A stretch of DNA of 64,000 nucleotides from an uncultured Prevotellaceae bacterium (GTDB lineage Bacteria; Bacteroidota; Bacteroidia; Bacteroidales; Bacteroidaceae). Below, one piece after another: positions 25,212-35,500 of the stretch. Position 1 is the stretch's first letter. Every line of letters starts with the position of its first letter. The stretch is taken from NCBI GenBank assembly GCA_947169245.1, contig CAMVPA010000014.1:1-64000 (forward strand), written 5' to 3'. The notes below the pieces were generated by a model. It was not told the DNA's origin and did not search any database. It was given only the letters and a program-made list of their open reading frames with translations. The position numbers and the translations under genes are program-made.

Positions 25212-27728
25212 ATGAAACGAAAATCATTACTCACAGCCCTGCTTTGTGCGATGACGATGGTGTCGTCGGCACAGAGCCAACTCTACCCCAAACACTTCAA
25301 TCTGAACGAGGTGACGCTGACTGACGGTCCTTTCAAGACCGCCATGGAGAAGAACATCGACATGCTCATGCAGTATGATGTCGACCGACTGCTGACGCCC
25401 TTCATCCGCCAGGCTGGTCTGTCGGCAACCACCGACGCCCAGAGTCCCTATTACCAATGGGAGACGAAGCATCCCAACTTCAAGAACTGGGGCGGCGACG
25501 CCGGCTTCGACCTCAGCGGCCATGTCGGCGGCCACTATATATCGGCTCTGGCACTGGCCTACGCCGCCAGTCACGATGAGGCTCAACGTGCACGTTTGAA
25601 GGAACGCCTTGACTATGTGTTGCGTGTCATGAAGGACTGTCAGGACCAGTACGACAAGAACACCGAGGGTCTTTACGGCTTCATCGGCGGACAGCCCATC
25701 AATGAGTCGTGGAAGAAGCTCTATCAGGGCGACCTGTCGGCCATTCAGAAGAACTGGGGCTGGGTGCCGTTCTACTGCGAGCACAAGATTCTGGCCGGAC
25801 TGCGCGACGCCTATCTCTATGCAGGTAGCAAGCAGGCCAAGGAGATGTTCCGCAAACTGGCCGACTGGAGCACCAACCTTATTGCCAAGGTTGACGATCA
25901 GGCCTTCGAGGGTTTCCTGAACTGTGAGCACGGCGGTATGAACGAGTCGCTGCTTGACGCCTACCAGCTGTTTGGTGACTCGAAGTATCTGGCTGCCGCC
26001 AAGAAGTTTACCCACAAGGCGATGCTCAACGGCATGCAGACGCTGGATACTAAGTTCCTCGACGGTAAGCACGCCAACACGCAGGTGCCTAAATATATTG
26101 GCATGGAGCGCATCGGTGAGATGGCTGTCGACGCAGGCAACTACCTCACAGCTGCCGAGAACTTCTGGCAGGACGTGGCCACAAACCGCACCGTCTGCAT
26201 CGGCGGCAACTCCGTGGGCGAGCACTTCCTTAGCGTGGCCAACTCCAATCGCTACATCGACCAGCTCGACGGTCCTGAGTCCTGTAATACCAATAATATG
26301 ATGAAGTTCTCAGAGATGCTCTTCGACCGTACGGGCGATGCCAAGTACGTCGACTTCTACGAGCAGGCCATGTGGAACCACATCCTCTCCACCCAGGACC
26401 CGACGACGGGCGGCTACGTCTATTTCACGACGCTTCGTCCCCAGGGCTACCGCATCTACTCAAAGCCTAACGCAGGCATGTGGTGCTGTGTGGGCACAGG
26501 CATGGAGAACCATTCCAAGTATGGCCACTTCGTCTATACCCACGATGGCAAGAAGACGCTTTTCGTGAACCTCTTCACAGCCTCAAAGCTTGCAAGTCGC
26601 AGTTTTGCCGTCACCCAAGAAACGCAGTTCCCCTACGAGCCCAAGACCACTATCACCATCGACAAGGCCGGCAAGTTCACCCTCGCCATCCGCCATCCGG
26701 CGTGGGCAGACAAGGGCTTCGCCATAAGCGTCAACGGCCAGACCGTTGACCACATGGCGCTCAGCGCTTTCCCCGTCGAGACCGGCACTGCCTCCTACGT
26801 TTCTATCACCCGCAAGTGGAAGAAGGGCGACTGTGTGGAGGTCAGCCTGCCCATGACGCTGCGTTACGAGACCTGTCCCAACTATGAGGACTACATCGCC
26901 TTCAAGTACGGTCCCATCCTGCTGGCCGCCCAGACGTCGAAGACTGGCGAGCAGCTGCAGAATGAGTATGGCGGCGAGGGGCGTATGGATCATGCTCCCG
27001 GGGCCATGAGCCGTCCCCTGAACCTGCTGTCGGCACCGTTGCTTATCGGTGAACGCAACGCAGTGCTCAATCGCATCCGTCTGTCACAGCCCGACAAGCT
27101 GCAGTTCACCATCGACGCCTCGCGTCCCGGTGTCGATGCCTATAAGTGGACTACGCTGACGTTGCAGCCCTTCTACGAAATCCATCACGCCCGCTACTGC
27201 TGTTACTGGTACCAGCAGACAGAACAGGGTTTCTACAACAGTTCGATGGCTGCCGACGAGCGCAAGGCCGAAGCCTTGGTTGCACGCACCATTGACTTCG
27301 TGGCTCCCGGCGAACAGCAGAGCGAGGCCGGCCATGAGTACAACTACTCTACCGACTCGTCGAAGGGCAACTACAATGGCGAGTCCTATCGCGACGCCCA
27401 GGCAAACGGCTACGTGCAGTTCACCTTATTCAACAAGGATGCCGTCAGCGACACTCTGGCCGTTATGCTGCGCTTCACCACTGCCGACCGCGGACGCAAG
27501 GCCACACTGACCATCGACGGCGAGAAGATGACCGACATCACCATTCCTGGTCGTGTGCCCGGTGCTGACGAGCGCGGCTTCTTTAATATGGAGTATCCCA
27601 TCCCCGCCACATTGCTGCTCGACAAGAACGGCAAGCCGAAGGAGAAGTTCGTCGTCCGCCTGACCGCATCGCCCACGACGCCCAATCCCGGGCTGTACTA
27701 CGTACGGCTGGTGAAACAAAGCGAATAA
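25212..27728 (+). CDS. GH127-type beta-L-arabinofuranosidase (short paralogue)
   Basis: An 838-residue paralogue starting 9 bp after the previous stop, with a signal peptide (MKRKSLLTALLCAMTMVSSA). It is collinear and highly similar to the upstream protein through the catalytic module and the DUF6805-like domain. Glu356-Ser-Cys358 and Trp-Cys425-Cys426 are conserved. It stops right after LYYVRLVKQSE and lacks the extra C-terminal domain and tag. The two products might therefore differ in location, one surface-anchored and one periplasmic (inference). A clear terminator follows. Confidence 0.87.
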   Translation: MKRKSLLTALLCAMTMVSSAQSQLYPKHFNLNEVTLTDGPFKTAMEKNIDMLMQYDVDRLLTPFIRQAGLSATTDAQSPYYQWETKHPNFKNWGGDAGFDLSGHVGGHYISALALAYAASHDEAQRARLKERLDYVLRVMKDCQDQYDKNTEGLYGFIGGQPINESWKKLYQGDLSAIQKNWGWVPFYCEHKILAGLRDAYLYAGSKQAKEMFRKLADWSTNLIAKVDDQAFEGFLNCEHGGMNESLLDAYQLFGDSKYLAAAKKFTHKAMLNGMQTLDTKFLDGKHANTQVPKYIGMERIGEMAVDAGNYLTAAENFWQDVATNRTVCIGGNSVGEHFLSVANSNRYIDQLDGPESCNTNNMMKFSEMLFDRTGDAKYVDFYEQAMWNHILSTQDPTTGGYVYFTTLRPQGYRIYSKPNAGMWCCVGTGMENHSKYGHFVYTHDGKKTLFVNLFTASKLASRSFAVTQETQFPYEPKTTITIDKAGKFTLAIRHPAWADKGFAISVNGQTVDHMALSAFPVETGTASYVSITRKWKKGDCVEVSLPMTLRYETCPNYEDYIAFKYGPILLAAQTSKTGEQLQNEYGGEGRMDHAPGAMSRPLNLLSAPLLIGERNAVLNRIRLSQPDKLQFTIDASRPGVDAYKWTTLTLQPFYEIHHARYCCYWYQQTEQGFYNSSMAADERKAEALVARTIDFVAPGEQQSEAGHEYNYSTDSSKGNYNGESYRDAQANGYVQFTLFNKDAVSDTLAVMLRFTTADRGRKATLTIDGEKMTDITIPGRVPGADERGFFNMEYPIPATLLLDKNGKPKEKFVVRLTASPTTPNPGLYYVRLVKQSE

Positions 27729-27731
27729 AGC

Positions 27732-27763
27732 AAAAACTACCCGCGCTGCGGGTAGTTTTTTTG
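27732..27763 (+). terminator. Rho-independent terminator after GH127 pair
   Basis: Stem CTACCCGC/GCGGGTAG with a 3-nt loop followed by a T-run. The A-run on the other side may let it serve the convergent permease gene too. Confidence 0.9.
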
Positions 27764-27777
27764 TGAATGGAGAGAGG

Positions 27778-28854
27778 CTACCTCTCTTTCTTGATGATAT
27801 ACTTCTGGTAGTAGTTGATGAGCAGGGTGGTCATCGGCAGGGCGATAATCATGCCGAGGATGCCAAGTAGCGAGCCCCAGATGCTGAGTGACAGCAGGAT
27901 GATGGCGGAGTTCAGCCCCGTCACATGACCCATGATACGTGGCGTGAGGATAGTGTCCTGAATCACCTGTACGACGGCGAAGACGATGAGCGCACCAAGC
28001 ATGATAAGCCAGAAGCTCTGGCCCGTGTCGGCAGCCTTGACAATGGCGAGGATGATGGTCGGGATGAAGCCCACAAGCTGCAGGTAAGGCACCATGTTCA
28101 GCAGCCCGATGAACAGTCCCAGTCCGATGGCCATGGGGAAACCGATGATGAGGAAGCCGATGCTGAAGAGTACGCCCACGCAGAGCGCCACCACGCCCTG
28201 ACCGCGGAAATACTTGTTCATGCCCTCCTCGACGTCGGCAACAAGCCGCTTGGCAAAGGGGCGGTAGCGGCGGGGCAGCAGCTGAGGCCACCCCATGGTA
28301 ATCTCCTCATAGTCAAGCAGGATGAAGAGCGTATAGAGTGCCACCATGGTCAGCGAGAAGACGCTCGAAAGGATGCTGATGCTCTGTGCTATCACCGCCC
28401 ACACCTTGGGAATCGTCTCCTTCACGGCGTTGATGAAACCATCCTGCGTCACGAGCTTCTTCACCTGTTCGATGTCGAAGTTGTCATGGACATAGCGCTG
28501 CAACAAACGCGGTATATTACTCATCGTCTCGTCCGTCTGCACGTAGTTCACAATGAGGCTGGCCACACGGCCGCTCTCCTCAATAATCGGCGGAATCATC
28601 AGCATGAAGAGGCCTGTGAGGACAGCGCCCGTAACGAGGAAAGCGCTGAGGATAGCCAAGATGCGGTACTTCATGCGGCAGCGATACTGGAAGAACTTGA
28701 CCAGCGGAAAGAGCAGATAGGCGATGAGCCACGCCAAGAAGAAGGGTACGAGTACACCACTCAGCCGGTTAAGTAGCATGACTATGCCCACGACGACAAC
28801 AGCTGCCAGGACGCCGCGGATGAATGTGTCGAAAGTAATCTGTTTACGCTCCAT
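27778..28854 (-). CDS. AI-2E family transporter (PerM/YdiK-like permease)
   Basis: A 358-residue polytopic membrane protein with about eight hydrophobic segments and the family's C-terminal signature (PYLQLVGFIPTIILAIVKA, IQDTILTPRIMGHVTGLNS). The family was named for AI-2 export, but members also act as sodium/proton antiporters or have no known substrate, so the substrate is open. Single gene, convergent with the GH127 operon and divergent from metF. Confidence 0.85.
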   Translation of the reverse strand: MERKQITFDTFIRGVLAAVVVVGIVMLLNRLSGVLVPFFLAWLIAYLLFPLVKFFQYRCRMKYRILAILSAFLVTGAVLTGLFMLMIPPIIEESGRVASLIVNYVQTDETMSNIPRLLQRYVHDNFDIEQVKKLVTQDGFINAVKETIPKVWAVIAQSISILSSVFSLTMVALYTLFILLDYEEITMGWPQLLPRRYRPFAKRLVADVEEGMNKYFRGQGVVALCVGVLFSIGFLIIGFPMAIGLGLFIGLLNMVPYLQLVGFIPTIILAIVKAADTGQSFWLIMLGALIVFAVVQVIQDTILTPRIMGHVTGLNSAIILLSLSIWGSLLGILGMIIALPMTTLLINYYQKYIIKKER

Positions 28855-28894
28855 AACAGTGGATTGCTAATTGCTTATGATCAAAACTACGGCA

Positions 28895-28902
28895 CAAAGA
28901 TA
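28895..28902 (-). promoter_or_regulatory. -7 box for AI-2E family gene
   Basis: TATCTTTG on the minus strand, about 40 nt before the ATG; no clear -33 element. Confidence 0.6.
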
Positions 28903-28952
28903 CAGCTTTTATTCGAGAAAGTTGTCGTGGAATGGGAAAAAAGAGGGGTTTG

Positions 28953-28985
28953 GTTGCAAAATGTCACTGAAAAGTTGTATCTTTG
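28953..28985 (+). promoter_or_regulatory. Promoter for metF
   Basis: GTTG (28953-28956), a 21-bp spacer and TATCTTTG (28978-28985). A perfect TTTG lies four bases upstream but with a 25-bp spacer. Confidence 0.65.
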
Positions 28986-29004
28986 CAGCCAAATTCCTCA
29001 CATT

Positions 29005-29961
29005 ATGAGTGTATCAGACTTTATCAACCAGCACAACCGCCAGCGCCAGTTCTCTTTCGAGGTGCTGCCGCCACTGAAGGGGACAGGCACGGAGAAGCTG
29101 TTTGCCGACATCGACAAACTGGCCGAACTGGAGCCGGCCTTCATCAATATCACGACCCACCACTCGGAGTATGTCTACCGCGAACTGGCCGACGGACGTT
29201 TCGAGCGCAGCCGCGTGCGTCGCCGTCCCGGCACCATCGCCTGTGCCGCCGCCATCCAGCAGCGTTACCACATACCCGTGCAGCCGCACGTCATCTGTAG
29301 TGGCGCCACGGTCGAGGATATCGAGTACGAGCTGTTAGACCTCCAGTTCCTTGGCATCCACGACCTGCTGTTGCTGCGTGGCGACAAGGCCAAGGAGGAC
29401 AGCCGTTTCACGCCGACGCCCGGCGGCCATGCCCATACCACCGACCTCATACGTCAGGTGCAGCGCTTCAACGAGGGCTTTTTTGCCGACGGTACTCCTA
29501 TTAGGAACCCGGGGCACCGCTTTGACTTCGGTGTGGCCTGCTACCCGGAAAAACACGAGGAAGCTCCCAATTTGGAGCGCGACATGCAGTACCTGAAGGT
29601 GAAGCAGGACCTCGGTGCGCAGTATGCCGTCACCCAGCTTTTCTTCGACAACCGGAAGTTCTTCGACTTTGTGGAGAAGGCTCGTCAGATGGGCATCACC
29701 ATTCCCATCATCCCCGGCATCAAGCCCATGGCTAAGCTCTCGCAGCTCACCGTTGTCCCCAAGACCTTCCACTGCGACATTCCCGAGGCTCTGGCCAGCG
29801 AGATTGTGAAGTGCAAGACTGACGACGATGCCCGTCAACTGGGCATCGAGTGGACCACTGAGCAGTGCCGTGAGCTATACCAGAACGGCGTCAACGACAT
29901 CCACTTCTATACAGTTTCAGCCGTCGACGCCGTCGTTGAGGTGACTAAGCGGTTGCTTTGA
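29005..29961 (+). CDS. metF: 5,10-methylenetetrahydrofolate reductase
   Basis: A 318-residue flavoenzyme that makes 5-methyltetrahydrofolate for methionine synthesis. Family landmarks: FSFEVLPPLKGTG, FINITTHHSEY, QPHVICSG, LLLLRGDKAKED, GVACYPEKHEEAPN, TQLFFDNRKFFDFV and IPIIPGIKPM. The start at MSVSDFINQHNR is set 20 nt after the -7 box; the longer upstream frame spans the promoter. Monocistronic by context. Its last ~30 bp are tandemly duplicated just beyond the stop. Confidence 0.93.
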   Translation: MSVSDFINQHNRQRQFSFEVLPPLKGTGTEKLFADIDKLAELEPAFINITTHHSEYVYRELADGRFERSRVRRRPGTIACAAAIQQRYHIPVQPHVICSGATVEDIEYELLDLQFLGIHDLLLLRGDKAKEDSRFTPTPGGHAHTTDLIRQVQRFNEGFFADGTPIRNPGHRFDFGVACYPEKHEEAPNLERDMQYLKVKQDLGAQYAVTQLFFDNRKFFDFVEKARQMGITIPIIPGIKPMAKLSQLTVVPKTFHCDIPEALASEIVKCKTDDDARQLGIEWTTEQCRELYQNGVNDIHFYTVSAVDAVVEVTKRLL

Positions 29962-29996
29962 TTTGTTGAGGTGACTAAGCGATTGCTTTTGATTTC
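29936..29996. repeat. Tandem duplication of the metF 3' end
   Basis: 29936-29965 and 29966-29996 are near-identical copies of ~30 bp (GTTGAGGTGACTAAGCG...). The first contains the metF stop, the second is intergenic. Confidence 0.9.
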
Positions 29997-30008
29997 GATT
30001 CTTACGGT

Positions 30009-32027
30009 TTATTTCCTGACCTTGTAGATGCGGAAGGTCATGGCAGGCACGTCGTCGAGCAGCAGCGTCGCCTTTTTGCCGGCATCGAGCTTCAGACTGC
30101 CGGTCTTGGGCACAATCTTCTCGGGCTGGTCGAGCGTGTTCTCGTCGTCCATGGAGCCGTTGTGGTTGAGGGTGATGGTCTCGGCCGTGCGCTCGCCCTT
30201 CAGTCCAGTGAGCTGGATGCTAACGGGCTGTACCTGCTTCGAGGTGTTCACCACCTTGATGATGACCTCGCCCGTCGTCTTGTCGAAGACGCTGGAGGCG
30301 AAGAGACCGTCCTGACCGTCCTGGCCGGCCACGGGCTTGCCCTGCATGGTGAGCGGCAGTACGTTGGTGCCCTTGTTTATGGCGAAGAGCTGCTGCACGT
30401 AGTAGCTGACTGACTTGAAGGAGCGGAGGTTGTCGTACCAGATGGCATCGGGACGCCACTGCCAGCCCTCAACATGGGCGAAGAGCGGGGCGTAGGTGGC
30501 CATGTGGACGATGTCGGCATTACGCTCGATGCCCGTCATGTGGGCAGCCTCGTAGAGTGATGTCTCGAAGTGGTTCCACTTCTTGCCTTTACCGTGGCAG
30601 GCATACTCGCCGGCGAAGACACGGGGACCCTTGCGGTCGTAGGTGTCGTAGCGCAGACCATGCGAGAGGAACCACTCCTCGTTGCGGTAGTAGTGCTCGT
30701 CGTAGAGGTCGACCTTCAGCTCCTTCATGCGAGGCTGCAGCAGGTCGAAGTCCCAGCCCTCGGAGTTAGGACCTGTGGTGCCGATGAGTTTCAGCTTGGG
30801 GTACTTGGCACGCAGGGCATCCGAGAACTTCTTCAGACGCTCGGTGAAGACGGGGCCGAAACCGCCGTGCTTCTCGTCGTAGTCCCACTGTTCGTTGCCA
30901 ACGCCGAGGAACTTCAGGTTGAAGGGCTCGGGATGGCCCATGTCGGCGCGCACCTTGCCCCACTTTGTCGTGACGTCGCCGTTGGCAAACTCCACAAGGT
31001 CGAGGGCATCCTGGATGTAGGCGTCGAGCTGGTCGAGGGGCACGTGGACACCGGCTTTCGTCGGGTCAGGGTTCTGGAACTGACAGGACAGTCCGCAGCT
31101 AATGACGGGCAGGGGCTCGCAGCCGAAGTCCTCGCAGAGCTGGAAGAACTCGAAGAAACCGAGACCGTAGCTCTGGTAGTAGTCGGGGAAGTAACGGCTG
31201 GTGAATGTGTAGTGCCAGCGGTTCTCGTTTAGCGGGCGGTTCTCAACGGGGCCTACAGAGTTCTTCCACTGGTAGCGCGTTGCCAGGTCGGTACCCTCGA
31301 CAATGCAGCCGCCTGGGAAGCGGAAGACGCCGGGCTTCATGTCGTTCAGCGCCTGTGCCAGGTCCTGGCGCATGCCGTTCTCACGGCCTTTCCAGGTGTT
31401 GACGGGGAAGAGCGAGACATGCTCCACGTCGGTCGTCGCCTTGCTGTCGCCCCACACACGCAGGTGGGCCTTGGCAAAGGTGCGACGGGGCTTGATGATG
31501 GCCGTGTACTTCTTCCACTCCTTGCCGCTGACGTCCACGCCGGCGTTGCCCAGCTTCTGGTCGTCGCTCATGGTGGCGTTGTCGACGATGTCGACCCACA
31601 GTTTGGCTTTGCCGCCGTCGGGCACACGTGCCCAGACGGAGAAACGATACTCCTCGCCGCCCTTCACGCCGATGCCGAAGAAGCCGCGGTTCTCAATCAT
31701 GGTGTGCTTGTCGCTGTGACCCGCCGGAGCCAGTCTGACGTAGTGCGGATTACGCTCGAAGGGACCATCGTCCATAAGTGTCACCTTGCCCGAGATGTCC
31801 CATCCGGCAAAGGCGTTGGGAAACTCGAACGAACGGTTCATTACCAGCTCGGCATACAGGCCGCCGTCGGCAGCGTAGTTGATGTCCTCGAAGAAGATGC
31901 CATACATCGTCGATTGTACGGGAGCCCCCGGTTTGGCGGTCTTCACTTCCATTGTGTGGGTGTCGGCCATGGCGACAGAACAAGTAGCTGCGAGCGCCAG
32001 GGCACAGGTCATCGTTTTTAGTCTCAT
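30009..32027 (-). CDS. GH51 alpha-L-arabinofuranosidase, secreted
   Basis: A 672-residue protein with a signal peptide (MRLKTMTCALALAATCSVAMA). An N-terminal jelly-roll segment (residues ~60-190) is followed by the GH51 (beta/alpha)8 barrel, with acid/base Glu in GVGNEQWDY (~377) and nucleophile Glu in DLYDEHYYRNEEW (~443). The C-terminal beta domain ends in MTFRIYKVRK. It removes alpha-L-arabinofuranosyl residues from arabinan or arabinoxylan side chains. Together with the two GH127 enzymes nearby it covers both anomers of arabinofuranose. No sorting tag is present, so it is probably periplasmic. Confidence 0.9.
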   Translation of the reverse strand: MRLKTMTCALALAATCSVAMADTHTMEVKTAKPGAPVQSTMYGIFFEDINYAADGGLYAELVMNRSFEFPNAFAGWDISGKVTLMDDGPFERNPHYVRLAPAGHSDKHTMIENRGFFGIGVKGGEEYRFSVWARVPDGGKAKLWVDIVDNATMSDDQKLGNAGVDVSGKEWKKYTAIIKPRRTFAKAHLRVWGDSKATTDVEHVSLFPVNTWKGRENGMRQDLAQALNDMKPGVFRFPGGCIVEGTDLATRYQWKNSVGPVENRPLNENRWHYTFTSRYFPDYYQSYGLGFFEFFQLCEDFGCEPLPVISCGLSCQFQNPDPTKAGVHVPLDQLDAYIQDALDLVEFANGDVTTKWGKVRADMGHPEPFNLKFLGVGNEQWDYDEKHGGFGPVFTERLKKFSDALRAKYPKLKLIGTTGPNSEGWDFDLLQPRMKELKVDLYDEHYYRNEEWFLSHGLRYDTYDRKGPRVFAGEYACHGKGKKWNHFETSLYEAAHMTGIERNADIVHMATYAPLFAHVEGWQWRPDAIWYDNLRSFKSVSYYVQQLFAINKGTNVLPLTMQGKPVAGQDGQDGLFASSVFDKTTGEVIIKVVNTSKQVQPVSIQLTGLKGERTAETITLNHNGSMDDENTLDQPEKIVPKTGSLKLDAGKKATLLLDDVPAMTFRIYKVRK

Positions 32028-32065
32028 TTGTGTGTCGTTTTTAGTTAGTGATCAGTTTCTGGATG

Positions 32066-32073
32066 CAAAATTA
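32066..32073 (-). promoter_or_regulatory. -7 box for GH51 gene
   Basis: TAATTTTG on the minus strand, with an imperfect CTTG 20 bp further upstream (32094-32097). Confidence 0.5.
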
Positions 32074-32116
32074 GTTAAAATCTTGGGGAAATGCAAGGAA
32101 TTTCGATAAAAAGATG

Positions 32117-32124
32117 TATATTTG
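32117..32124 (+). promoter_or_regulatory. -7 box for response regulator
   Basis: TATATTTG 30 nt before the ATG at 32154; no clear -33 element. Confidence 0.5.
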
Positions 32125-32153
32125 CAGAAATTATTGCTAACACTACAGTAGAT

Positions 32154-32510
32154 ATGAAAACAATCTTAGTTGCAGAAGACAATGAGAGTAACTTCATTCT
32201 GATGACTTATATTCTCAAGCGCAGTTATGGATTTGTCCGTGCAAAGAACGGACAAGAGGCCATTGACATGGTGGAGAAAGGGGGTATTGACCTGGTGCTC
32301 ATGGATATCAAGATGCCCGTCAAGGACGGACTTGAAGCCACGAAGGAAATCAAGGCCGCCCATCCCGATCTGCCCATTGTAGCCTTGACGGCTAATGCTT
32401 TCGACAGCGACCGCCAGCTGGCCTTCGAAGCCGGCTGCGACGATTTCCTCTCGAAACCCGTCAGTAGCGAGAAGTGTCTCAACACCATTGCGAAGTATAT
32501 AGGACAGTAA
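32154..32510 (+). CDS. Single-domain response regulator (CheY-like receiver)
   Basis: A 118-residue stand-alone receiver. Acidic pocket at Glu8-Asp9 (VAEDN), phospho-acceptor Asp51 (LVLMDIKMP), Thr in ALTANAF and Lys in FLSKPVS are all present. No output domain, and no histidine kinase is encoded nearby. The VAEDN and KPVSSEKCLNTI style is close to receivers that partner with hybrid kinases via phosphorelay. The start is set by the position of the promoter and the family N-terminus. Confidence 0.88.
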   Translation: MKTILVAEDNESNFILMTYILKRSYGFVRAKNGQEAIDMVEKGGIDLVLMDIKMPVKDGLEATKEIKAAHPDLPIVALTANAFDSDRQLAFEAGCDDFLSKPVSSEKCLNTIAKYIGQ

Positions 32511-32536
32511 AGTCTAACACCTTATTCTATGATCTT

Positions 32537-35500
32537 ATGAAACAACTATCAATTACCCTCATGATGGCTGTCGTGCTCCTTATGGGACTACCATCCGGTG
32601 TTGTGGCCAATTCGAAAGTGACGAAGTTGAAGGTGACCGAACCGATGACCCTTACCGACGACGTAGACTTAGTCATTACGGGGTCTACGCCCTTCGACGA
32701 GAACGGTGTGGTCGACATCGTCAATACCGAGCATGCTGTCGTCATCATTGAGAAGATGAAACCATCGGTGGCGCTGAAACAGATAGGTCATGTGAAGGTT
32801 AACGGTGAGGCCGCCGTCGACGGCACGAACTGTCAGGTGAAGCTCTACAACCGCGGCACCATCATCATGCCCTATGGCAAGGACCTGAAGCCGCTGACCG
32901 TCTACTCCGAACAGAACTATGGCGGCGAGGCTGTCAATAACTTCGGTCTGGAGAGCAGTGGTGGCTTCATGAACACCCTCACAACAGCCAAGCTGAACAA
33001 CAAGATTCGTTCGTTCAAGCTGAAGCGTGGTCACATGGTGACCTTCTCGACGCTGCCCAACGGCCGTGGCTACAGCCGCTGCTTCATCGCTGCCGACAAG
33101 GACCTGGAGGTCAGTACACTGCCCGCCATCCTCGACATGAAGATTTCGTCCTATCGCATTTTCCGTTGGTACGATACGAGCAAGGTGGGACTGGCTGCCG
33201 CCGCTGGCGATAACGCTGCATGCTCTGCGCTGAACGTGACCAGCACATACTCTTGGAACCAAGGCACCAACATGCACCCCGACGTCGAGGTGGTGTCACA
33301 CCATATCTATGAAGACTATCCGTCGCCGGCAGCCTGTGGCAATGTCAGCTATACCCCGCACATGAAGACCAACAACGAGCCGCTGAACAAGTCGGACGAC
33401 CATCCACAGGACTTGGCTACCATCCTCGCCAACTGGGAGAATCTCATGGCCACCGGCATGCGCCTCTGCTCGCCGTCGTCGTGGGACGGCAGTGACTACT
33501 GGAACGGTACTGGCTTCCTGAAAGAGTTCTTCGACTCCATCGATGCCCGTGGATGGCGTTGCGACATTATCGACCTGCACGGCTACTGGACTGAGGGGTC
33601 GTTCAACACCAACATCCCCAACTGGTATAACGCCGTGAAACGTCCTGTCTGGGTGTCAGAGTGGTGCTGGGGCGCTTCGTGGAACAATAATGGTGCGTTC
33701 GCCAATGGTGCCACAGCAGCAGGTCTGAAGTCAGCCCTGCAGACCATTTGTAAGACCATGAATGGCCAGGCTTATGTCGAGCGCTACTTCTACTGGAACG
33801 GTGAGCGCGACCCGTCGAAGATATATAAGGACGGCAGTCTGACGCCTGGTGGCGAGTATTATGCGACCATCAACTCTGGCGTTGGCTATAACAGTAAGTA
33901 TGAATTCATCCCTACCACGCCGAAACAGAAAGCTGCCTCGAAGGTGTCTATCGACTACGATAAGACAGCCCACACGGCGAAGATCAGCTGGTATGACAGC
34001 AATGGCGAGCACAACAAGGAAATGGTGGTGGAACGCTCCATGGACGGCGGCCAGACGTGGACTGTCATTCAGACAGTGGCCCAGAAGGAGGCTCCGTCGA
34101 GCTACAGCTATACCGACAGCGACGTCTACGACGGCGTCAGCTACCGTATCCGCATCACCGATATGAATGGCAAGACGCAGACCTCGTCTGTTGTCAAGTC
34201 ACAGATAGCCGAGGTCGAGCTTGGCGATGCCATCTCCGTCGACGGACAGCCGATGTATGTAGGTGGCAACATGCTGGTCAATGGCGATTTCAACCTGGGG
34301 CTCTCCGACTGGACTTCGGGGACGGGCGCCGCTATTGACAAGCCTTATTTCCAGGTGGTGCCTGTAGCCAGCATCGACGGCGGCAGCTACCTCCAGTGCT
34401 ATGGCTCGACCGACGCCAATGGAGTGGCTTCGCTGAAGAAGACGGTGGCCGTGAAGCCCAACACCAGCTACATGTTCCGTTATGCCTCGTGTAATGGCGG
34501 CGGCTTCCAGCGTGTCGAGGTCAGTGACGACGCGGGAGCGGCAGGCACCGAGGTGCTGAAGTTCGACGATACGTCAGAGTGGCAGTTGCGCTATGCTCCC
34601 TTCAGCACAGGAACCGCCAAGGTGGCTACCATCACCTTCCGCTGGCTGGGTGCCAAGGCCCAGTTCGACAAGATGGAACTCTGCCAGCTCTTTGCTACCC
34701 GCGATGAGGCTCTGGCCGACGGTTTGGAGAAGTTGCGCCAGCGTGCTCAGGCCGTCATGGCCTATAACGACAATCCCACACTGGCTGCCTTGAACAGCGA
34801 ACTCCAGCAGCGCATCAATGCCGTCACTACCGTTGAGGCACTGACTGAGGGCGAGCAGGCGATTGCCGACCTGTTGCAGGCGCTGAAGGATTACGAGGCT
34901 ATAGACTCGATGAATGTCATTGTGTCTCACATCCATCCGAGTGTACTTCTGTCTATGGCATTTGAATGGAGTGTGGGGCCAAGCATGTATACTGCCGCCA
35001 ACATCGCCACACATCGCAAGGCTTTGCAGGAGGCACTCAATGCCTTACTGAGTTACTCCGAAGCTAAGATCCAGCCGCAAGCCCCCTCGTTCAGTAGCTC
35101 GTCGGGCTGGGAGACGAAGATGGGCACCTTCAAGGGCGGCGACCAGCGCACGGGTACTGCCGGTGGCAAAAACTGCTGGAACGCCTGGTGGTCGAACATC
35201 AGCGCTTCTGAGGGTGACGCTCAGACGCTTGAAATACGTCAGACGGTCAGGAACCTGCCGCAGGGCATCTATGCCTTGGAGTGTAAGTCGACGACGGAGC
35301 ACTATTGTCTTAGCGACCAGCATGGCTACCTGACATCGAACGATGAAACAGTGAATACCCCACAGCTGACCAGCGATTATTTCGACATTCCGGGCATCAG
35401 CAACATCTGGCAGACGTTGACCACGCCGCCCGTATATGTCGGTGAAGGCGGGAGTGTTACCGTCGGCTTCAAGAGCTCGAAGCAGGGGGCCGTCGACTAC

